Part shown: piece after piece, positions 1 to 6,269 of the stretch
How the letters are laid out: every line of letters starts with the position of its first letter
How positions within the stretch are numbered: the first letter of the stretch is position 1
From: Flavobacteriales bacterium
GTDB taxonomy: Bacteria; Bacteroidota; Bacteroidia; Flavobacteriales_F; PHOS-HE28
DNA: 24,695 nt
Assembly (NCBI GenBank): GCA_025455765.1
Contig: JALOLX010000001.1
Span: 1-24,695, forward strand
Direction: 5' to 3'
Position numbers and translations under genes: made by a program
The notes under the pieces: model-generated
Told to the model about the DNA's origin: nothing
Databases searched by the model: none
Seen by the model: the letters and a program-made list of their open reading frames with translations, nothing else

Positions 1-66
1 ACTGTGGCTCCAAGTCGTTGCTCAGACCAGCCGCAGCACCTTCAAGCATTAGAAGCCATCTCAAAA

Positions 67-385
67 TCAGTAGTGTCCGGGGAAAAAAACGTTCATGGTC
101 GGAACGGCCCGTCCATCAAGGAAGTTTGAATAGTTCGTTGAGCAGGGGCTATTCTAAAGGAAGTCGCAATGAATACCGGCTGCGACCCCTTCAGGGTCGG
201 AAAATGCGCACAGGTCAACAATGCCCTCCGGGCTAATGTCTGTGACCCATACGGGGTCAAAACCCACGTTATCACTGGGACGACCCCGAAGGGGTCACAG
301 ACATTAGAATAGAAAGCAAAAGCATCGATCCGACCCTGAAGGGGTCGCAGGGGCATCTAAGTAAATTTTCCCCGGACACCACTGA
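67..385. mobile_element. Inner MITE-like element, 319 bp, with 20-bp TIRs and 8-bp target duplication
   Basis: The left end (67-86) reads TCAGTAGTGTCCGGGGAAAA. The reverse complement of the right end (366-385) reads TCAGTGGTGTCCGGGGAAAA, so 19 of 20 positions are identical. TCTCAAAA occurs directly outside both ends (59-66 and 386-393), as expected for an 8-bp target-site duplication. The element encodes no plausible protein and would depend on a transposase elsewhere in the genome. It contains two further pairs of inverted repeats, so most of its length could fold as one long hairpin. It is inserted in the left arm of the older element at 50-513. Confidence 0.8.
180..350. repeat. Nested internal inverted repeats of the inner MITE
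   Basis: Two nested pairs of arms are seen. The outer pair is 180-201 against 329-350, 22 bp with perfect pairing. The inner pair is 233-258 against 282-307, 26 bp with two mismatches. Each arm holds a small dyad of the GACCCCnnnGGGGTC kind, at about 185-198, 244-258, 282-296 and 332-346. Short GACCC/GGGTC palindromes are common interspersed repeats in Bacteroidota. Four copies in one element with this symmetry suggest a cruciform DNA or a folded RNA. Confidence 0.75.
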
Positions 386-568
386 TCTCAAAATAATCCT
401 TCGGGCTGTACCGGGGCCTTTTTCGGGCATCCGTCGTTGCTCAACCCTTACAGAGCGTCCAGCTATGCTCGGGTTTCGCGCCTAGGCTGCCCGATATTTT
501 GAGACGGCTTCTAGCCACTGCTGATCCTTCTGCGCAAGGCGAATGACAGCGCCAGCGGTTCCGCCGGA

Positions 569-925
569 TCAGCAGCCCAGAAGCATGCGCTCCAACTCAT
601 CAACGCTGTTCACGCGGATCACAGGGATATCCACGCGAAGGGGTGTGCTGCCCTCCTGAGTGCGCGCTACAGCTGAAAGCATTTCCTGCACGGCCTCGTT
701 CACCTGTTCGATGATGACCGGTATGTTACGCTCCTGCTGGAACCGCAGCCGGGCCTTGTGGAGCTCATCCGCAAAACCACGTGAAATGAACTCCACCCCA
801 CTAAAGTCCAGCACCAGTTCCTTGCTGTTGGCAGGCACCTCAAAGAATAGCACTTCGGCACTGTTCCGGTAGTTCGGATCCGTGCCGACCTTGCTTTTTA
901 CTTGGATGACCGTGCTTGGAAGCAT
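569..925 (-). CDS. STAS-like (DUF4325-type) protein
   Basis: This protein of about 118 residues follows the GHKL ATPase gene by 38 bp on the same strand. A core strand and helix ending in V-L-D-F-S-G-V-E-F-I-S-R-G-F-A-D-E-L resembles STAS and anti-sigma-antagonist folds, in which the strand before the serine precedes the regulatory helix. DUF4325 proteins are usually encoded beside ATPases of this kind, so the two probably form a switch pair. The frame extends upstream to 1033, into the ATPase gene, but that extension has no domain character. The ATG at 925 (MLPSTVIQV) is therefore preferred. The target is unknown. The family call rests on motif and pairing, not on a search. Confidence 0.7.
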   Translation of the reverse strand: MLPSTVIQVKSKVGTDPNYRNSAEVLFFEVPANSKELVLDFSGVEFISRGFADELHKARLRFQQERNIPVIIEQVNEAVQEMLSAVARTQEGSTPLRVDIPVIRVNSVDELERMLLGC

Positions 926-963
926 GGGGCAAAGATAGGTCTTCGTTCGACCAAGGTGAGACT

Positions 964-1875
964 TCACTCTACGAAGCTCATTACGTTGAACGCAGGATCG
1001 GCGATCGTGGGTACACGCAATGCTAAAAAACAACCGGGGAACGTCGTCCCGTCCTTGAGCTCATAGATCGTATCGCGCGTGGCGTTGTTCAAGAGCAAGG
1101 CATCTCCGCTCCAAAAGAAAAAGGAGCCACCAAGCCCTTCCACCAGCATGCGCCTTGAAGTGCGGATACCATAGCCCCTGCTCACGGCCTGATCCTTGGT
1201 CGATCGACCCTCCAATGCCATGCGCAACGCCTCCGGATCCGAGCCGGGATCTTCGTGTTTCGGGCTGGCGATGTAAGAAGCCCGAAGCCCCTGTCCAGTA
1301 TCCGCGATCGCGAGGTCGAGATAATGACCATTGGGGTAGTACTGGGCAAAGAGGAACCCTGTACCATGGCCCGCATGGTACGATATGTTACCCACCAGCT
1401 CAGAGATCAGATACTTCACCGCCATCAGCATCTGGCCCCTCAGCCCGCATTGACGGACCATCAGGTCTTCCACGGCTTGTATGAGGTCCTCACGTCCGCT
1501 ATCCGGAGCGGCCGTTACAGGAAAGGTGATCAGGGGCACATAGGTGCGACCGCGCAGTAAAGCCAACAGCCGTTTGGTATCATACGAAGCATCCACCTCG
1601 GAATAGCCCGTTGGAAACCGAATAAGCTCCAGATAACTCCGCATTTGGGGGTCAAGGCATGTTGCTGGAGCTTGGGAGGCTACCCCCCTTTCCTGCTGAT
1701 CCTTTACCAGTGCGGCCGCCCCGCAGATCAGCAATGGGCTCAAAAAGCGACAGTGGCTCAGGTCGAGATGCACCGGCGCGTGCGGGATGACCATTTTACG
1801 CGCCAGGTCGATCAACTTCAGGAGCGGGTCACTGAAGTCCTGGTAGGTGCGCGCAGGTAAGGGGATCCGGTGCAT
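964..1875 (-). CDS. GHKL (histidine-kinase-like) ATPase with N-terminal STAS-like region
   Basis: This is a cytosolic protein of 303 residues. The C-terminal half carries Bergerat-fold ATP-binding boxes: an N box with E159 and N163 (ISELVGNISYH), a G1 box D192-T-G-Q-G196, and a G2 box G234-Y-G-I. It has no phospho-accepting histidine domain and no membrane segment, so it looks more like a serine-kinase or anti-sigma-type switch ATPase than a sensor kinase. The N-terminal part (about 25-110) has a VHLDLSHCRFLSP stretch resembling a STAS strand and helix. The STAS-like gene follows directly. A TAGCTTGG box lies 7 bases upstream of the ATG, suggesting its own promoter and a very short leader. 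The function is not known, and involvement in defence is only suggested by location. Confidence 0.75.
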   Translation of the reverse strand: MHRIPLPARTYQDFSDPLLKLIDLARKMVIPHAPVHLDLSHCRFLSPLLICGAAALVKDQQERGVASQAPATCLDPQMRSYLELIRFPTGYSEVDASYDTKRLLALLRGRTYVPLITFPVTAAPDSGREDLIQAVEDLMVRQCGLRGQMLMAVKYLISELVGNISYHAGHGTGFLFAQYYPNGHYLDLAIADTGQGLRASYIASPKHEDPGSDPEALRMALEGRSTKDQAVSRGYGIRTSRRMLVEGLGGSFFFWSGDALLLNNATRDTIYELKDGTTFPGCFLALRVPTIADPAFNVMSFVE

Positions 1876-1882
1876 GATGCTG

Positions 1883-1890
1883 CCAAGCTA
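1883..1890 (-). promoter_or_regulatory. Putative Bacteroidota -7 box before the GHKL ATPase
   Basis: TAGCTTGG on the minus strand ends 7 bases before the ATG at 1875. It is similar to the TAnnTTTG -7 element and to the TACCTTGC boxes before the genes at 4305 and 4912. No clear -33 TTG was found. Confidence 0.35.
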
Positions 1891-1966
1891 CGAAGTGACC
1901 ATCACGCTGCTGGTCCATGGTCAGCCCGTGGCCAAAGCGGATCTCGCTCCATGTGGTCACCAATTT

Positions 1967-3019
1967 TCACGCGATGGCCAAGGTATTCCCATAGGCGGAC
2001 AGGTGCGCATAGGCCACACGCACGTTGTCCGCATCGGCCAAGGCTTCCTTGCGCTTGCTCCAGGAGCGCATGCGTTCCTGAATGGCTGGCACATCCAAAC
2101 CGGGTTCCTGGTCGAGCAGGTAGGCCACCGAGGAAAGCAGCTCCAGTGCATAGGTGGACCGGAAACCGGCCACCAGATCGATCAGCCGCCCCAGCCGCAT
2201 ATGCTGTTCCGCATTCAACGTTCGGGCGATGTAGTCCTCCACCTCTGCGCGGCGGTCGTAGTTCAGTTCCAATGCCTCGAAGGGCTTGGCATCATGCTGT
2301 TCCAGTCCTTTCAAGTAGGCCCCGTTCAGGTCGTACAGCACGTGTTGCACCTGTACCGAGTAGGGACCGTAGCTGGCGGGCTTGAACTCCAACCGCTTCA
2401 ACTGCGACTCGCCCAAGAGCTTCAGGAAGAAGGCGAGTTTGTTCGCTACGAAGAGGCTCGCGGGCTCGCCCAAGCGCTCGAAGTGGAACAAGGCGTGCAG
2501 CAGCATGGCGCGACCGGGCGTCAATTTCACTGCGCGGGTAGCTTCTTGCTGCAATACGGTTTTGATCGCTGCCGACGGTTCGTACACCACCACACGCACA
2601 TCCAGTCCGCCCAGATGCGCCTCGATCATCGGCTTCACCTTGGCCCAGTGCAAGCCACCATTGCCACAACCCAAGGGCGGTAGCGCGATGCTTTGGATGT
2701 TCCGCTCCTTGATCAGCGCGACCAAGGCCCTCAACCCATCCTCGATGTAGGCATAGCTGCTGCGGTGCTTCCAGTCCTTCTTCGTGGGGAAGTTGATGAT
2801 CAGCCGCTCGCCATGCATGTCGGCGTCCTTCACCGCAAGCAGAACGCCCACCTGCAGTGTGCCGCTCCTGCAGGCCTCCTTGTACAGCTTCAGGTTGGTC
2901 TTGAAGCGCTCGGCGAATTGCAGGGCGATCCCCTTGCCCATCACCCCCACCGTGTTCACGGTGTTCACCAGGGCCTCGGTGTCGGCCTCCAGCAAATTCC
3001 CTGTCCTGTAGGTGATCAT
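1967..3019 (-). CDS. darG: DarG-like macrodomain antitoxin (DNA ADP-ribosylglycohydrolase)
   Basis: DarG removes the ADP-ribose that DarT attaches to single-stranded DNA, and its C-terminal domain also binds DarT directly. The protein has 350 residues, the normal family length. The N-terminal macrodomain (about 1-150) shows GNLLEADTEALVNTVNTVG, then VMGKGIALQF, INFPTKKDW and ALPPLGCGNGGL. Lysine 80 in that numbering falls at the position of the catalytic lysine I recall for Thermus DarG. Residues 155-350 match the DarG partner-binding domain in length and placement. The frame is open to 3187, but the ATG at 3019 overlaps the stop of the darT remnant (ATGA) and gives the canonical N-terminus. 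The toxin is truncated, so this antitoxin may be an orphan or on its way out. Confidence 0.9.
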   Translation of the reverse strand: MITYRTGNLLEADTEALVNTVNTVGVMGKGIALQFAERFKTNLKLYKEACRSGTLQVGVLLAVKDADMHGERLIINFPTKKDWKHRSSYAYIEDGLRALVALIKERNIQSIALPPLGCGNGGLHWAKVKPMIEAHLGGLDVRVVVYEPSAAIKTVLQQEATRAVKLTPGRAMLLHALFHFERLGEPASLFVANKLAFFLKLLGESQLKRLEFKPASYGPYSVQVQHVLYDLNGAYLKGLEQHDAKPFEALELNYDRRAEVEDYIARTLNAEQHMRLGRLIDLVAGFRSTYALELLSSVAYLLDQEPGLDVPAIQERMRSWSKRKEALADADNVRVAYAHLSAYGNTLAIA

Positions 3020-3179
3020 CGGTTGAAGAACCACTTCCTGTTCGTATCGGCGATCACTTGGATGGACAGGCCACGGCCATCCACCAGTGCCTCCAGTACC
3101 CGCTTGCGTTCCGCATCCAAAACTAGCACCGGTGTACCATGCAGAACAGGTCGATGCGGGCGGGGACCTGACCGGACAT
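3016..3179 (-). pseudogene. darT: C-terminal remnant of darT (DNA ADP-ribosyltransferase toxin)
   Basis: Directly upstream of darG, and ending in the ATGA overlap expected for darT-darG, is a frame ending VLEALVDG, SIQVIADT, NRKWFFNR. This fits the usual DarT C-terminus (a V-x-V strand followed by W-Y/F-F). A second frame just upstream (3179-3123) encodes SGQVPARIDLFCMV, resembling the preceding DarT segment, so a frameshift near 3130 probably separates the two parts. DarT is normally about 210 residues. The catalytic N-terminal two thirds, with the NAD-binding and glutamate motifs, are absent upstream. The gene therefore looks inactivated by a 5' deletion plus a frameshift. The assignment rests mainly on position and the terminal motif. 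Confidence 0.6.
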
Positions 3180-3238
3180 AGGCGCAAGCTATACTAGTCC
3201 TTCCAGAGACAAGGGCCAATAAAACCCACCTTGCACCC

Positions 3239-3484
3239 GTGTTCCCGCCCACTCTCCAACCCACCGACCACCTCCCCCTCACCGTTAGCGGGCACACCCA
3301 CCACATCCCCCGCTGCCACCCCACCTTCACCGCCGCTCCGCAGATGCACGGCGTACACACCTTCGGCGGCAAGGACCTCCTCCTGGTGGACGGTCGCATC
3401 TTCAGCTCCACCGAACACGCCGACCGCGCCGAGAACGCCCTGGATATGCATGCGGTGCTGGTGACATATGGTTTAGACCGCTAA
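3239..3484 (+). CDS. Short hypothetical protein, possibly a gene fragment
   Basis: This 81-residue frame starts at a GTG, runs convergent to the nuclease gene (stop to stop 4 bp), and starts just beyond the broken end of darT. The second half (for example HTFGGKDLLLVDGRIFSS, then DRAENALDMHAVL) has strong G/C preference at third codon positions and looks translated. The first 25 residues look less protein-like. No family is recognised. It may be the surviving 3' end of a longer gene whose 5' part was lost in the event that removed the start of darT. Confidence 0.4.
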   Translation: MFPPTLQPTDHLPLTVSGHTHHIPRCHPTFTAAPQMHGVHTFGGKDLLLVDGRIFSSTEHADRAENALDMHAVLVTYGLDR

Positions 3485-3488
3485 CGGT

Positions 3489-4244
3489 TTACGCTGCATC
3501 CTCCTTATGCCACACCCCACCATGGTGGTCGATCGCCTCCCGGATCACCTGCATGGTACCGGGCAGGTTGGTCTTGAGCTCCTTGGTGGTGAAATGGAGC
3601 ACTGACCAGCCGCGGCTGTTCAACACGTTGCTGCGCTTCTTGTCCCGCTCTACCGCGCTGCGCTTCATGTGGTGCTCATCGCCGTCGCACTCAATGGCGA
3701 GGTTGCGGTCCTTGCAGAACACCGCGAAGTCAAGCTTGTAGCGGCCTTGCCCAACTGTCACTTCGTACTGGCGTTCGCAGGGGATACCGCCTTCCAAAAG
3801 CTGCAGCCAGAGCAGGTCCTCCAGCGGGCTGTCGTTGAACAGGTAGTTGATCTCCGGCGCGGTGAGCAGCTTCTGAATGGTGGTGGAGATGAAGAGCAGG
3901 CGGCGCGGTTTGCGGCTGGGGATGATGTGCGGCAGATGGCGCAGATCGGCGCAACCCACCACGTAGTACTCCCAACCCGCATGCCTGTGCTGAGGCTCAT
4001 CAGGGAAGAGCTCCAAGCGCTTGCGCACCACCAAGCTCGTCACAGGCGAGTACCATTGAATGCGCTGCTTCTCCTCGCCGAACACACCGGGGAAGTAAAA
4101 GGCGATGTACTGGATGGTACCGTCCTTCACCATGGCCGGGGCCGTGCGTACCGGGATGCGGTACCAACCCTGGGTGCGGATCAGATCCCAATCGCGACGC
4201 GAAGGGACAATGGCCACGAGGGTGTTGTTGGTGGTCTGTTGCAT
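3489..4244 (-). CDS. DUF559/Vsr-like PD-(D/E)XK nuclease with N-terminal accessory domain
   Basis: The protein has 251 residues. The C-terminal 110 residues form a very-short-patch-repair-like nuclease core: E142 in a leading helix (LEDLLWLQLL), D172 (RYKLDFAVF), the E185-x-D187 pair (LAIECDGDEHH), then D201 and a terminal strand GWSVLHFT. This matches DUF559 proteins, which belong to the same fold as Vsr endonuclease. Residues 1-130 form a separate domain (VAIVPSRRDWD, TIQYIAFYFPGVFG, YYVVGCADL) that vaguely resembles a PUA/EVE-type base-binding module; this is inference. It is transcribed alone, divergent from the DUF413-like gene 60 bp away. A TAGTATTG box about 25 bases upstream of the start could be its -7 element. 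The substrate is unknown. Confidence 0.7.
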   Translation of the reverse strand: MQQTTNNTLVAIVPSRRDWDLIRTQGWYRIPVRTAPAMVKDGTIQYIAFYFPGVFGEEKQRIQWYSPVTSLVVRKRLELFPDEPQHRHAGWEYYVVGCADLRHLPHIIPSRKPRRLLFISTTIQKLLTAPEINYLFNDSPLEDLLWLQLLEGGIPCERQYEVTVGQGRYKLDFAVFCKDRNLAIECDGDEHHMKRSAVERDKKRSNVLNSRGWSVLHFTTKELKTNLPGTMQVIREAIDHHGGVWHKEDAA

Positions 4245-4294
4245 GATCGGAGAGCTCCGGATCCGAATTCAATACTACAACGATCCTCTCTTCC

Positions 4295-4302
4295 TACCTT
4301 GC
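4295..4302 (+). promoter_or_regulatory. Putative -7 box TACCTTGC, leaderless arrangement
   Basis: TACCTTGC ends two bases before the ATG at 4305. In Bacteroidota, transcription starts a few bases downstream of TAnnTTTG, which here falls at or inside the start codon and suggests a leaderless mRNA. The same octamer lies four bases before the ATG at 4912. No clear -33 TTG is present. Confidence 0.45.
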
Positions 4303-4304
4303 GG

Positions 4305-4697
4305 ATGATGGATGCAGCCCGCGAACAACACCGGGAACTGGCCGCCCGGCAGGACTTCCCCTTCGAGTGCGATCCGCGCTTGTTCAGCGATGAGCAGTAT
4401 GCCGCCATCCGGCGCTGGGGCCATTGGTACCAAGGCCTCTCCAGCGGCACGCTCACCCCCATCACCGAAGCACAACAGCGCTTCGTGGCGGCCGTCAAGG
4501 GCTCAACTCCGCCGGAAGAACCGCACGCCGCAGCGTGGCGGCGCTACCTCAAGCGCCGAGCCATCGAGGAGAAGCACGGTGCAGCCATGCACAGCTCGCA
4601 CCAGGTGGACGCCGACACCTTCTACAACCGCGACATGGCCAAGCAGCTCCGCCGGACCATGGGAGGGGTGAATCTGCGGGAGCATAAGCGGGGGTGA
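4305..4697 (+). CDS. DUF413 (MaoP-like) family protein
   Basis: This is a small, basic, soluble protein of 130 residues. Its centre (about 26-85) follows the DUF413 pattern: RLFSDEQYAAIRRWGHWYQG, then a G-x-L-x-P turn, TEAQQRFVAAVKG, and a W-R-R-Y-L-K-R end. In gamma-proteobacteria the DUF413 protein MaoP acts in organising the Ori macrodomain; no such role can be assumed here. The frame is open far upstream, but that part is antisense to the nuclease gene. The ATG at 4305 is chosen because the box TACCTTGC lies directly before it. ATG also recurs at 4308. Codon use is strongly G/C-ending like the large operon. The family call is from memory of the pattern. Confidence 0.6.
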   Translation: MMDAAREQHRELAARQDFPFECDPRLFSDEQYAAIRRWGHWYQGLSSGTLTPITEAQQRFVAAVKGSTPPEEPHAAAWRRYLKRRAIEEKHGAAMHSSHQVDADTFYNRDMAKQLRRTMGGVNLREHKRG

Positions 4698-4899
4698 GGG
4701 CAGTGCAGTGCCCAGCAAGGCTCACCACCATCCCCACCCACGATCCGGTTTCCTGCCGCACCAGAAAGGATTGAAAGCGATACGGTCGCCTCTCGGCAAT
4801 TGCTTGCAGACCCCAGAGAAACTCAAGCGGTCGATCCCGCCACACCCCCCACCGGACCCGCCTCCGCTTTCCTGAGCAAATGGACATCGGCACTTCGTT

Positions 4900-4907
4900 T
4901 ACCTTGC
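4900..4907 (+). promoter_or_regulatory. Putative -7 box TACCTTGC, leaderless arrangement
   Basis: This is the same octamer as at 4295-4302, ending four bases before the ATG at 4912. The predicted transcription start falls on or next to the start codon. A matching -33 element was not found in the preceding 30 bases. Confidence 0.45.
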
Positions 4908-4911
4908 CAGC

Positions 4912-5481
4912 ATGGATATCCCCTACTTGCTGAAGGACGAGAATAGCAGCCGTGTTCTGCCAACGTCACACACCGCCTTTCGTACCCAAGAGCCAGGGGT
5001 CGCACACCTGTACTCGGTCGAGGCGAACAAGGGAACCATGATCTTCCTCTCCTATTTGGAGTGGGAGTCCGGCAATCGCGAGGTGCGTGTTGAGGAAGCC
5101 GAGTCCGATCTGACCATCGTCCATCGGCTCACACATGGGCTCCGGCTGAGCATTGAACGAGTCTTGTTCGATGGGCATTATTATGACTGCATCGCACTTC
5201 GCTCAGCACGACTCAACGCGGACGACACATGGTCCAACCTGTATGATCTTTCTCTCAAGCAGATCGATGTTGCGGCCGGCTTTGATGCCACAGCTGCACT
5301 GCGCGAGATGGGGGTACGACACTTTGTTAACGGCAGGCAGCTGAACCGGCGTTCCGTGAACAGGCAGTTCGCTTTGTATCCTTATCGCGATAGGTCAATA
5401 CCCCTGAACGCTTTTCTCATAACGCGGCTGATGCCATTGCTCAATCGCATGCGCAGAAGTGATCAGATACGCCTGTTCTGA
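4912..5481 (+). CDS. Hypothetical protein, 189 residues
   Basis: No family is recognised. The protein is soluble, with no signal peptide or membrane segment, and mixes strands and helices (MIFLSYLEWESG, LTIVHRLTHGLRLSIERVLF, YYDCIALRSARL). The C-terminus is rich in arginine (NGRQLNRRSVNRQF, LLNRMRRSDQIRLF), which may bind nucleic acid or a partner; this is inference. The start is supported by the TACCTTGC box four bases upstream. Its stop codon abuts the convergent stop of the small CxxC gene. Base composition is less GC-rich than the genes at its left, similar to the accessory end of the large operon, which could mean recent acquisition. The preceding 214 bp (4698-4911) hold no gene that I can support. 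Confidence 0.6.
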   Translation: MDIPYLLKDENSSRVLPTSHTAFRTQEPGVAHLYSVEANKGTMIFLSYLEWESGNREVRVEEAESDLTIVHRLTHGLRLSIERVLFDGHYYDCIALRSARLNADDTWSNLYDLSLKQIDVAAGFDATAALREMGVRHFVNGRQLNRRSVNRQFALYPYRDRSIPLNAFLITRLMPLLNRMRRSDQIRLF

Positions 5482-5649
5482 TCAACGTTCCTGTGATGCA
5501 ATAAGCGAATCCGACAGGTATTCCTTGAGGTCCGCACGTATTCTTCCGCGTGTGGTGAACAGATCGATAGAGCACATCTCGCACTGATGTTTGCGAGCGT
5601 CAGACCCTGCCCAGTGGGCGAATTTCGCGCCCACATTGATCGCCCTCAA
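5482..5649 (-). CDS. Small CxxC protein, 55 residues, last gene of the defence operon
   Basis: This is an uninterrupted frame on the minus strand. Its TTG start at 5649-5647 overlaps the stop of the GIY-YIG gene (TTGA), which would couple translation. A GTG at 5634 is an alternative start giving 50 residues. It ends one base from the stop of the convergent gene at 4912-5481, so coding sequence fills the gap exactly. The protein reads FAHWAGSDARKHQCEMCSID in the middle, with one C-x-x-C pair that could be half a zinc site, and ends in a charged helix (RIRADLKEYLSDSL). No family is recognised. It could be a real small component or the 3' end of a decayed gene. Confidence 0.45.
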   Translation of the reverse strand: MRAINVGAKFAHWAGSDARKHQCEMCSIDLFTTRGRIRADLKEYLSDSLIASQER

Positions 5650-6254
5650 CTCACCTCCGGATACGTCTCATTGTAGATCTCCGAGATCGTCTTGCCATTG
5701 TATGTCCAGAACGGACCGGGGTTCACAGCGTATTCCACTTGCAGGATGTACTTCGTCGCCGCTGTAAGAGAGGTCGGCTCACCTTGGTACATCACCTTCT
5801 TCGGACCGATCACGGTCGCAATACTCTCATCCAGGTTGGACACGAGCGCTGCACCTTCTGGAATGCCCATCTCAGCGAAGTTCAGGTTGGGGCGGCGCTT
5901 GCGCAGTTGATCCCCGGCCTGCTCATCCGCAGCAGGCACTTCGCTCGGTTGGGCCGCGACTTCCTTAGTGGCATCCTGCACATGCAGGAGCTTCAGGATG
6001 GCGATGGCCTGCTCCGGCTCGATCTTGAAGAACTCCCGGCCTGGATTGATGCGATGCGGGCCGAAGGCCAGGTGCAGCGCGCTCTCCACCTCTTTCGCGT
6101 TGGGCACGCGGCAGGCGAACTCCAACTTGAATGGCACAGGAACACCCGTGGTGTAGAGTTGACCGATGCGGCGGTTCGCATCCTCGTCGGCGGTGAACCC
6201 GATCTTGACCAAGCCCGGCATGCTGGGGTTAGTGAGCACATAGACGATCTGCAT
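5646..6254 (-). CDS. GIY-YIG (T5orf172-like) nuclease-family protein with RAMA/DUF4357-like tail
   Basis: This protein of about 202 residues has two parts. Residues 1-85 fit a GIY-YIG fold of the T5orf172 type: IVYVLTNPSMPGLVKIGFT supplies the two signature strands, followed by the arginine-bearing helix (NRRIGQLY), a V-E-S-A-L-H helix and REFF. Residues about 120-200 resemble the RAMA or DUF4357 domain found beside modification enzymes: LNFAEMGIPEG, a K-V-x-Y-x-G-x-x-T-S-L turn, and W-T-Y-N-G-K. A linker of low complexity joins them. The ATG at 6254 (MQIVYVL) is preferred over the TTG at 6260. It lies 15 bp behind the FRG gene in one operon. GIY-YIG nucleases cut DNA; whether this one is active is not established. 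Confidence 0.75.
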   Translation of the reverse strand: MQIVYVLTNPSMPGLVKIGFTADEDANRRIGQLYTTGVPVPFKLEFACRVPNAKEVESALHLAFGPHRINPGREFFKIEPEQAIAILKLLHVQDATKEVAAQPSEVPAADEQAGDQLRKRRPNLNFAEMGIPEGAALVSNLDESIATVIGPKKVMYQGEPTSLTAATKYILQVEYAVNPGPFWTYNGKTISEIYNETYPEVS

Positions 6255-6269
6255 TGTCAAGAGTTCAAT

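Larger units (their letters stand above)
50..513. mobile_element. Older MITE-like inverted-repeat element, interrupted by an inner element
   Basis: The left arm is TAGAAGCCATCTCAAAA at 50-66. It continues as TAA at 394-396 once the inner insertion is removed. The right arm at 494-513 is its reverse complement (TAGAAGCCGTCTCAAAATAT), so 18 of 20 positions pair. Without the inner element and its target duplication, the unit is about 137 bp. A TA flanks both outer ends (50-51 and 512-513), which could be a 2-bp target duplication or part of the repeat. No transposase lies inside, so it would be non-autonomous. A plain transcriptional hairpin is the alternative reading, though the arm length and the TA flanks favour a mobile element. 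Confidence 0.55.

Noticed and set aside
926..1033. Longer start for the STAS-like gene
   Set aside because: The added 36 residues overlap the ATPase gene's 3' end and are not protein-like for this family.
3020..3187. Upstream in-frame extension of darG
   Set aside because: It overlaps the darT remnant and has no macrodomain character; the ATG at 3019 gives the canonical N-terminus and the ATGA overlap.
3669..4304. Long plus-strand frame continuous with the DUF413-like gene
   Set aside because: It is antisense to the nuclease gene, which has clear catalytic motifs; only the part from 4305 is supported.
5614..5634. Stem GTGGGCG/CGCCCAC as operon terminator
   Set aside because: It has no T-tract on the minus strand and lies inside the small CxxC reading frame.
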